NCBI RefSeq assembly: GCF_901000735.1
Contig: NC_081551.1
Span: 10,970,281 to 11,034,280, forward strand
From: Corylus avellana
Taxonomy: Eukaryota; Streptophyta; Magnoliopsida; Fagales; Betulaceae
Direction: 5' to 3'
DNA: 64,000 nucleotides
The position numbers and the translations under genes were made by a program. Positions 23,174-31,404 of the stretch are shown one piece after another. How positions within the stretch are numbered: the stretch's first letter is position 1; each line of letters starts with the position of its first letter. The notes under the pieces are model-generated. The model ran no database searches. It saw only the letters and a program-made list of their open reading frames with translations, and had not been told where the DNA came from.

Positions 23174-23194
23174 TGGCGCCGTTGCCGGGGATTG
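23174..23194 (+). other. Element B primer-binding site (tRNA-Asp type)
   Basis: TGGCGCCGTTGCCGGGG plus ATTG, six bases after the LTR end. Same primer type as E1. Confidence 0.92.
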
Positions 23195-23340
23195 CGGTGA
23201 ATTTTTGTTTAAAATTATTTTCCTTTAGTTGTGTTATTTTAATTTTCAATTTTCAATTTAGTTGTTAAAAAAAATTCAAATTTTTTTTTTTTGTTTTCCC
23301 TAAATTTTCTGTTTCAGGTTGTGGATTGGCATTCTGTGAT

Positions 23341-23410
23341 TGCGATCAATCGTCAGCCAAGTGTGATCGAGCGCACTCTGATCGAACGCACCAACCTACG
23401 ATCGAGGACA
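23341..23410. repeat. Palindrome array in element B leader
   Basis: Four variants (TGCGATCAATCG, TGTGATCGAGCGCA, TGATCGAACGCA, TACGATCGAGG) between the primer-binding site and gag. Confidence 0.7.
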
Positions 23411-23529
23411 GTTCCAGGGAGCCTCCGAACCAGCAGCACTAAAGCTGCCTAACTGAAGCAGTAATTCAGTTGATACAAGGTCGTTGATCTCAAGCCTCAA
23501 CTGTTCTTCCACTCGATCCTGAACTTGAG

Positions 23530-24960
23530 CGGACAATTCGACAGCGACCTAGAGACAAAGAAGAAGAAAAAGAAATTGATATGGAAGACTTGCAAGAGAA
23601 TCCAATTGGACCAAGACCATTAGAGGCAAATCCACCACGGGTGAGGAGACCAATGAAGTAGGCATACGTTCCAGCAAACCTCCATCAACCATCATGCATA
23701 GCATATCAACCAGAGGTGGATGGCAGCTATTATATCTCTCCTCAAATCCTTAATGCATTGACTCACTTCAGAGGCACAGCTACTGAGGATCCCAACTTGC
23801 ATCTTAAAGAATTCTTCGATTTATGCAAGTTGTAGCATGTTCAAGGCCTAACTCCAGAGAGACTCAGGTTAGTCCTCTTCCCTTTCTCTTTGAAAGATAA
23901 TGATAAACTCTGGTACAATTCCTTGCCTGCAGATTCCATCCATACTTGGGAAGAATTAACCACCAAGTTTCTGAAGAGGTTTTTCCCAGCCCAAAAGACA
24001 AAACAACTTAGAAGGGAACTTCAAATGTCCCAACAACGAGATGGAGATTTGTTCTTTGAGGCCAGGGATCACTTCAATTCCTTGCTTCTAAAGTGCCCAC
24101 ATCACAACATCCCTTAAGATGAGCAGGTACAAATTTTCTATGAAGGATTAGATGATACTAACAAAGGGATGGTTGATTCAGCTTGTGGAGGAACACTTAT
24201 GGAGAAGAGTAGTGAGGAAGCTGTGGAACTTTTTGAAACATTAAGTGAGCATTCACAGCAATTCTGTTCAAGAGGAAGGAGAGGAATCAAAAGCAAGGGC
24301 ATGTATGAAGTAAACCTCAGTGGGGGATCAACCAATCAGTTGGCTGCTGTAGAAAAGAAGTTGGACATGATTGTCAAGGCCATGACTGCTCAAAAAATCT
24401 CGCCTCTGCAACAAGACACACCAATCCAGGTATGTGCTATTTGTTCCCATCTAGATCACACCATTGAGAAGTGTCCTTTATCTCCATTCGCAGAGCAAGA
24501 AGAGGTGAATTTTGTGGGACAAAACAATTACCCCCCACAAGAACAACCCATACTCCAATACTTACATTCCAGGATGGCGCAACCATCCAAATTTCTCTTT
24601 GAGTAATAATCAAGGACAGCAGAAAGGTCCCCAACAAGCAAGCTAACCAACTCAAGAGTCAAGGATGAACCAACTGGAGAATATGATACACAACCTGGTG
24701 ACTTCACAACAGCAATTCACGGTTGATCAAAAGCAATTCAATACAAAGACTGATTAAGCCATTCAAAGACTGGAAATGCAAATGGGTCAGATGGTAAAGG
24801 AGCTGAGTGAGAGGAAGTAGGGAGAATTTCCAGCTCAAACAATACTTAACCAAGGAAGTCACCAGCAGCTGAAGGCAGCCACAACTCTTAGAGGACCTAC
24901 TCCTACAAGGGCACTTGATCCAAATTCTAAAGAGCTCAAGTGCAGTTCTTCACACTAGGA
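23530..24960 (+). pseudogene. Element B gag (Athila-like, Retrotrans_gag), stop-filled
   Basis: Translation shows an acidic leader, then the capsid-type domain with YYISPQILNALTHFRG, HLKEFFDLCKL, WYNSLPADSIHTWEELTTKF and LKRFFPAQKT, typical of Retrotrans_gag in Athila-type elements. One CCHC knuckle follows (CAICSHLDHTIEKC, near 24431-24472), then a Gln-rich end. Stops shared with the second copy are the TAG after RRPMK (about 23659) and the TAA after HHNIP (about 24116). A TAG in KL-stop-HVQ at about 23834 is specific to this copy. A frameshift near 24530 (PPQEQPIL) also separates it from copy 2. Confidence 0.88.
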
Positions 24961-25769
24961 ACATTACAGTCACAAGTAGACGCGTTTGAGTAGTCCAGAA
25001 CCTCAAGCACATCTACTCAAAACAGTGGTAATGAGGCCACTGAAGGCGGTAACATTTTCCCTCTTGTTTTCTTCATGTTACTTTCTTTACTTTACATATG
25101 TCTCAATTATTCCTTGTGTTTCGTTTTCATTATTGACCATTATTTTATTTTTCTTTTGCTTTGTTTTAAAATATATGTATATATATATTTTGACATTCTG
25201 TTACTACAATCGATCGCAACAAGTGTGCAATCGAGTGTAGTAACCGAAGGGTGGCTCGACTGTTTCTGTCAGTGCGATTGAACGCACCTTAGGTGCGATC
25301 GAGCGCACCAGATGTGTGATCAAGCGCACTCAGACAACAGGGCACGTGACCTATTTTAGGTCACTTTTCCCCCTTACCCCACAATTCTTTCTCCCGGCGC
25401 CGTACAGGTTCTCCCCACACCCATCTCCGGCACACTCTTACTCCTCCCATTTTTCTCCTATTTTTCACCAATTCCACCACACAACCACCACACAGGTCAC
25501 CTCTTCGGCCACTATACCATCAAATTCTCTACCACATTAACCCACAACCCCTACACCATCCCCATTAACCTCCATCTCTGAACACTCACCCAACCTCCAA
25601 TTTTCACTTATTTTCTTGCAACTGTGGGTGTTCATCCACCCACATTGCCTCTGTGTTGGGTTTTTCTTGTCTTTGCAGGGCGTTTTGGGCATCTTTTGCT
25701 GTATTGTGCTACTGTGGTCATTAGAAGTGCGCACCGCCTGTTCGACAAAAGTCCCCAGTCAAGCTCAAC
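24961..25769. other. Element B inter-ORF spacer
   Basis: T-rich, pyrimidine-rich and low-complexity, with a palindrome array at 25206-25331 and a C/A-rich stretch (25370-25560). No supported gene. TTTGCAG at 25672-25678 would serve as a splice acceptor for the following ORF. Confidence 0.65.
25206..25331. repeat. Palindrome array in element B spacer
   Basis: Variants include CAATCGATCGCAACA, GCAATCGAGTGTAG, GTGCGATCGAGCGCAC and GTGATCAAGCGCAC, partly eroded at CpG sites. Confidence 0.72.
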
Positions 25770-26372
25770 ATGCCTAGAACCCGTGCTTCATCTTCCAGGA
25801 GGTCCGAGGCCCAAGCTATTTCTCTGTCGCCCACTTATGAGGAGCGGGAGCTACTGTTTGAGACTACCTTCGCCATTCGCGAAGACTTTCAAAACCATGA
25901 GGCAACTCAATGGGCGGTCGCCGAGTTTAAGTGAAGGGGACTCAAGAAGCTCTTCAAACCGGTCACCTCCACCGCCTACCGGAAGTTGGTCATTGAATTT
26001 TATGCCAAATTTTCCTATGACTATGATAACTCGGCTGCTCTCTCCTCAAAGGTACAAGGCCACGTTATTCATGTGACTAATACCGACATTGCCGCCGCCC
26101 TTCAATGCAATTATGGGCATCCTCTAAAAACTACACATCTTGCTGAGCAACCGCCCCGATACTATATGGCAGAAATCATTGAAGATATATACCAAGGGCA
26201 CTATGCGGATGCCCACCATAATGCCGGCAGCCGGTCCAAGCTACCTCGAAGGTTGTGGTTTGTGGACTCCATTTTGCATCGCAATGCCTTCCCCTTGGGA
26301 TACAAAACTCAAAGGCGTGATCAATTTCTTCAAACCCTCTACGCCTTCCACAAAGATTTGGAAGCCTCATAA
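25770..26372 (+). pseudogene. Transposase_32-type ORF (putative plant transposon protein domain)
   Basis: About 200 codons starting ATG (MPRTRASSSR...). One in-frame TGA (after AEFK, about 25932) is also present in the second copy. The part KLVIEFYAKFSYDYDN, then VQGHVIHVTNTDIAAALQ and FVDSILHRNAFPLGYKTQRRDQFLQTLYAFHKDLEAS, resembles the domain often annotated as putative plant transposon protein (Transposase_32), which occurs in second ORFs of Athila/Tat-group retrotransposons. Despite the name it is not a demonstrated transposase. The frame ends just after the domain, shorter than in autonomous elements. Function unknown. Confidence 0.72.
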
Positions 26373-26478
26373 TTTTGTAATAGTTCACTGTACATAAATT
26401 TCAAACTTGTGATGATTTAGTATGTCCTTTGTAAGTAATTGCACTTTGAGATTCTAATTCATTGTGAAGATGGAGTTC

Positions 26479-27808
26479 TGTTGTGCAAAAATCTACCTAA
26501 ATTAATAGGTAAATATTTGTACATTTTACCTGCAAGTGTACAAGGTCAACATAGTAGTATATGGTGCAAGCACAGGATTATTCCCACGAGGATTGCTGAA
26601 TTTCCGTTTAAAAATAATTTCCTTAAGTAAAATAGAGATTGAGTTGATAGTAATAAAAAGAGTAGAGCTTTGATATCCACCACTAATTATATTCAATTAA
26701 TATGACAATATGCCAATGCTTTGATCATGTTATTTGCCAACCTAAGGGCATGGGTGTATACTCCTTAAGCTATGAATTTCCCTAAGCAACGAATTAGGCA
26801 TGGGTGTATACTCTAACTCTTTTCTTTCCTAAAGAATTTAGCATGGTATATACTAAGTTGTTCTTTAGAAAAGCATATGTTCTATGGAAATCGATAAACA
26901 CACTAGGCCTAGGGCATGGGTGTATACTTCCAGTTCCCTATGTTGATTAACCCAAGAATCGCAGTGTGGATTCTTTTGTTACTTAAGATAAACCCAGGAC
27001 TCGGTCATCCAAATTGTTCTAACTAACTAGTCCATACCACATGCACATGTTGATCAGGCACACACATATGAGGAATTCATGCAAGCAGGTATTAATCAAG
27101 TTAAATAGCACAACAAGATCATCACAAGGCGCCAATATTGAAATATTAATTTAACAAAACTAGGGCTTCAATCTAGCCCTACTAAGTAAATTAGCTACAC
27201 ATAAAGTTAATGTTAAACATCTTTATAAAATAAAAGAAAAGAAAAGAGTAAACCCGAGACTTGAACTTGAAGAGCTCCTATTCTTCTCCTTCCTTCCTCT
27301 CTTAATTCTAGAGGCTTAAAGGTCTATTTATAGGCTTTAGAAGTCCTAGACAAAGTAGTAAACCTAGGGAATTCGTAGGGTTTTGAGGCCTATTACAAAT
27401 TGGAATTGGAAAACCCTAATATGGAAATATTGTCAATCCAGCCGCCACTTGATAAGTCTCCTGCGCACGGGTGCGCTCGATCGCAACCCGTGTGCGCTCG
27501 ATCGCATGTCTGCGATCGTTCCTTCTTTTGGCATGCGCTCGATCGCTGTTGGCCTATTTGCTGCTATGCCCTTTCGGGTATTGCGCTCGATCGCAAGTAC
27601 CCTGCGATTGATCGCAGTACCAGGGAGCTCCAATTGTCTTCATATCCTCTTTTAAGCTCAAATTACCTAGTTTTGCTTCTTTTTCTTCCAAAAGCCTGTA
27701 AAAGTATGAAAAACACAAAAAGGAATTAAAATAGCCTAATTAAGTAAAACCAAAGGAATAAAACATGCAAGTTGAGGGCTGAAAATATGAATATTTTAGC
27801 ACTTATCA
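26479..27808 (-). mobile_element. Family-X solo LTR nested in element B
   Basis: Starts TGTTGTGCAAAAATC and ends GCACTTATCA, with perfect target duplication AGTTC at 26474-26478 and 27809-27813. Palindrome array at 27471-27619. Confidence 0.94.
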
Positions 27809-28100
27809 AGTTCATCTTTTTAAGTTTGCTTATGAATGAAAATCATAATCTTGAAGTGATGCTTTAATTTTTGAAATAACATGAACTATGCATGATGTTT
27901 GTGAGTAACATTTCTGGAAAACCCTCACGAGACTTCACTCGTCCACTAGGGAATTCCTAGGAGTTTAAAAGGCTTGTTGCATACGCTAAATGCAATCGTA
28001 CATCCCACGAAAGATGAATTTATCTTTTGTTTTCTGTTTTTTCAATCTTGTTTTTAACTTTGTATTGCTAAAGGACTAGCAATATGTAAGTTTGGGGGTG
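27809..28100 (+). other. Element B 3' internal end with conserved block and polypurine tract
   Basis: Contains the conserved stem-loop at 27927-27942 (stem ACGAG/CTCGT), the near-palindrome CTAGGGAATTCCTAG at 27946-27960, and the polypurine tract AGTTTGGGGGTG ending at 28100. The same block precedes the tract in the other family-X elements. Confidence 0.75.
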
Positions 28101-28392
28101 TGATAAGTGCTAAAATATTCATATTTTTAGTCCTTAACTTGCATATTTTAATCCTTTGGTTTTGGTTAATTAGGTCATTTTAATTCCTTTTTATGTTTTT
28201 CAACTTTTGTAGGCTTTTGGAAGAAAATGAAGTAAATCTAGATGATTTGGGCTTAAAAGAGAGAAGATGGAAAATTGGGAGCTCTCTGACACTGCGATCG
28301 ATCATAGGGTACCTGCGATCGAGCGCAATACCCGAGAAGACAAAGCACAATCCAGGCTAGGAGCGATCGAGCACAAGACAGAAGAGGATCAA
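28101..28392 (+). repeat. Element B 3' LTR, truncated by gap
   Basis: Starts TGATAAGTGCTAAAATATTC and is nearly identical to the start of the LTR at 50744. The N gap cuts it inside the palindrome array. Confidence 0.92.
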
Positions 28393-28492
28393 NNNNNNNN
28401 NNNNNNNNNNNNNNNNNNNNNNNNNNNNNNNNNNNNNNNNNNNNNNNNNNNNNNNNNNNNNNNNNNNNNNNNNNNNNNNNNNNNNNNNNNNN
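28393..28492. other. Assembly gap (100 N) at the edge of the duplicated block
   Basis: Exactly 100 N. Homology to the second copy ends here: sequence after the gap is unrelated AT-rich DNA, whereas the second copy continues in the LTR. Confidence 0.98.
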
Positions 28493-29640
28493 TTCAGACC
28501 TTAAAGAGTAGTAATGAATCAAGAATTAGGTTTTAGAACTGAATGATGAACCCTAATTTTAAAAATTCTTAGTAATTGTTTCTATGAGAATTTATAGAAC
28601 ATTCTTATGATATTCTATAATGTATATATTGTTCAATTTTAGTTATTCTTCTTTTTCTTTTTAAACTTAAATTCTTAGGATTTTTCCACATTATATATCA
28701 TTTTGTCAACTCAGCATTTATTATCTCAATATTTATTATTTTTAAAAGTGAGAAATTTTAACGTGACTAAAAATTCTAGAATTTAATTTGAAAATAATAA
28801 TTATGATTTGAGAAAATCTACATAATTATTAAAATACCTTAAAAATTTTTAATTTTTAATTTTTTTTATCCCTATTAGGATAGCATGAGCAGTATAAGGA
28901 TTATAAATGATATAATTCATTATTTTTCAACCATTTTTTAACCATCTCCATACTAAACGATAATCCACATTGAATTTATATGGACTCCACATGAATCAAT
29001 AAATCTAATGATTGATATATTTAATTAAAAAAAAAAAAAAGATGATTTAAAGATGATTGTATAACATGCACCAACTTACCAATGCAATTATGGTTGTTTT
29101 CATATAGATTCATGAAAGAGAAATGAAATCTCCTCATTGCGGAAATTTATTAAGAAAACTACCTTCTAATAGCAAATGTTACCATCTATTACAAAATTTA
29201 GTACGTACAATTTTACTGTAAATTAATGTGGCATTTACTGATAATAATAATAATAATGATTAATATATATTTACATGTATGCATGACAGATAACTTAACA
29301 TTTTTTTGTCATTCATTAATAAGGATTGAAATTTTCTTGAAGAAAATATCCTCTAACTCATTTAAAATAGTGTCAAGTGTCTATAAATATTTAAGAGATT
29401 TAAATTCAGTCTAAGTTAGTAAACTACTATTAATGACGTTAAGAATTTAATGTGCATTTTAAATGTTAATAGACACTTTGCACTATTTTAAATATGTTTG
29501 AGAATATTTTCTACACTGCTTTAGAGGAAATTTATGTCCCATTAATAAATTATCCGCAATGAATATGGATGTCAAAGAACAAGCAATTTCTCAATTGTTC
29601 TTATTTATTTTCTGTTTTCCACATCCAATAAAATGAGATA
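28493..29640. other. AT-rich intergenic DNA upstream of the UGT gene
   Basis: No gene or recognisable element. Poly-A run at about 29026-29040 and an ATA/AAT repeat near 29241-29256. GATATATAC near 29637 is a weak TATA-like candidate about 55 bp before the UGT start codon. Confidence 0.5.
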
Positions 29641-29693
29641 TATACGATGATGTCTTTCTCATTTAGAAAGAAAAAGAAGGAAAAAAACTAGAA

Positions 29694-31106
29694 ATGGCGT
29701 CCAAACCCCACGTCGTCATCTTCCCCTTCATGGCTCAAGGCCACACCATTCCTATGCTGGACCTTTCAAAGGCCCTCAGCTTCCGAGGGCTCAAGATAAC
29801 CATCATAACCACCCCTTCAAACTCCTCCTTCGTCATCTCCTACGTTTCACAATCCTTAAACAACAACATCCATCTCAGAGAAATCCCATTCCCCCACGCC
29901 CACCAACTCCCCAAAGGCTGCGAAAACACCTCCCACCTTCTCTCCCCCGACCAGCTCCTCCCATTCCTCGCAGCAACAAAACAGCTCCGACCACCTTTCG
30001 AGCAGGCTCTCAGAGACATGTCCAAGCTTCCGGACCCACCATGTTGTGTTATTTCCGACACTTTCTTGGGGTGGACCAACGGATCCTGTCGGGCTTTCGG
30101 AATCCCCCGGCTGGTTTTTCATGGGATGGGGGTGTTTGCAATGGCGGTGAAGAAATCTTTATCCATCCACCAAAACCACAACAAGTGTTTGATGAAGTCG
30201 TCGTCCGACACGGAACATGTCGACGTAACAGGACTAATGCAGCTTCGATTTCCGCTCACAACAGCGGATTTGCCGGATTCCCTTAGGCAGATGGATAGTT
30301 GCTTGTCGGAGTTCTTTGTAGAGGCTGAGAAATCTGATTTGGGAAGCTGGGGTGTGATTGTTAATAGCTTTATCGAGCTAGAAAAAGACCATGTTGCCCC
30401 ATTGGAGTGTTTGTACGGGAATGAGAGTACCAGGGCATGGTGCGTCGGTCCATTATTTTTGTATGATGATCAAATGGAGGGAGGGAGAAATTATCATGAG
30501 GAGGAAATTGACAGTTTTTTGAAGCTGCACGAGCAAGAAGAAAAATCAGTGATATATGTGGCATTTGGGTCGCAGGCCGATTTGTCAGACACCCAGCTTG
30601 ATGAATTGGCTTATGGGCTGGAACAATCCAGAGAAAATTACATCTGGGTTGTACGATCAAAGACTTGGGACCCACCGATCAAAGGGAGAGGACTGATTAC
30701 TAAAAATTGGGTGGAGCAGAAACGGGTTCTGGGCCACCGGGCTATTGGTGGGTTTTTAAGCCATTGCGGATGGAATTCGGTATTGGAGAGCCTGTCGATG
30801 GGGGTTCCAATATTGGCGTGGCCCATGCAAAATGAGCAGCACCTGAATGCCAAGTTCTTGGTGGAGGAGGTCAAGGCGGCGCTCCGGGTTCCGACGGTGG
30901 GCCGGGAACGGAAGGTTGTGAGGCGGGAAGTGATTTGTGAAGCGGTGAAAGAGTTGATGGGAGGAAGGAGAGGGAAGAAGGCAAGAGAGAAAGCAATTGA
31001 GTTGGGGAAATTGGCGAAGAGAGCAGTCCAGGTTGGTGGGTCTTCTTACAAGTGCTTGGATGAGCTAATTCACCAGCTTCCTCTTGGGAATGCCATCCAT
31101 CATTGA
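29694..31106 (+). CDS. Family-1 UDP-glycosyltransferase, UGT90A-like
   Basis: Intact single-exon frame of 470 residues for a GT-B fold, cytosolic plant UGT that would transfer sugar from a UDP-sugar to a small lipophilic acceptor such as a phenolic. The catalytic His is H17 in FMAQGHTIP and the partner Asp is D122 in CVISDTFLGW. The 44-residue PSPG donor box runs from the Trp of NWVEQKRVL to the Gln of MQNEQ and contains HCGWNS. Trp at position 22 and Gln at position 44 fit a UDP-glucose donor. FLSHCGWNS...LAWPM and the N-terminal FPFMAxGHT look most like the UGT90A group, but this is a judgement by eye. The linker before the box (VVRSKTWDPPIKGRGL) is shorter than usual: the typical segment ending in a GFEE-like motif is missing. 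It is the best-preserved gene in the window. Confidence 0.93.
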   Translation: MASKPHVVIFPFMAQGHTIPMLDLSKALSFRGLKITIITTPSNSSFVISYVSQSLNNNIHLREIPFPHAHQLPKGCENTSHLLSPDQLLPFLAATKQLRPPFEQALRDMSKLPDPPCCVISDTFLGWTNGSCRAFGIPRLVFHGMGVFAMAVKKSLSIHQNHNKCLMKSSSDTEHVDVTGLMQLRFPLTTADLPDSLRQMDSCLSEFFVEAEKSDLGSWGVIVNSFIELEKDHVAPLECLYGNESTRAWCVGPLFLYDDQMEGGRNYHEEEIDSFLKLHEQEEKSVIYVAFGSQADLSDTQLDELAYGLEQSRENYIWVVRSKTWDPPIKGRGLITKNWVEQKRVLGHRAIGGFLSHCGWNSVLESLSMGVPILAWPMQNEQHLNAKFLVEEVKAALRVPTVGRERKVVRREVICEAVKELMGGRRGKKAREKAIELGKLAKRAVQVGGSSYKCLDELIHQLPLGNAIHH

Positions 31107-31404
31107 ATTTTAGCACCGTATATGCTGCCCAAAAAAACTTTGGCTTAGGTGATTTCTTTTTTTACCGTTCAGATTTAATTTTAAGTTATTTATGAAAAGG
31201 GTGATAATAAAATTAAATTTAGATAGTTAAAAAAGTACAAAAAATTTAATTTAATTTCAAGCTATGAAGCACCAATTGGTTGGTTGTAATAATTGATGAA
31301 ATTCATATGCAATGGAGAATTAAATATAAAGTGGAATAAATAGAGAAATTTAGACGATATATTTTATAGTTGGTTCGGTATTATACATTTATGTCCACCA
31401 TTAG
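31107..31404. other. 3' flank of UGT, AT-rich
   Basis: No gene seen. It ends with ACCATTAG at 31397-31404, the left target duplication of the hAT-like element. Confidence 0.6.

Larger units (their letters stand above)
21835..28392 (+). mobile_element. Element B: non-autonomous Athila-like LTR element (family X), cut by gap
   Basis: Forward element with 5' LTR 21835-23167, tRNA-Asp-type primer-binding site, a decayed capsid-type gag, a Transposase_32-type ORF, a polypurine tract at 28089-28100 and a 3' LTR from 28101 that runs into the N gap. A solo LTR (26479-27808) is nested inside. No pol domains are visible. The usual TG start reads TT at 21835. Confidence 0.9.

Noticed and set aside
29840..31116. 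Minus-strand frames opposite the UGT gene
   Set aside because: Shadows of a GC-rich intact coding region.
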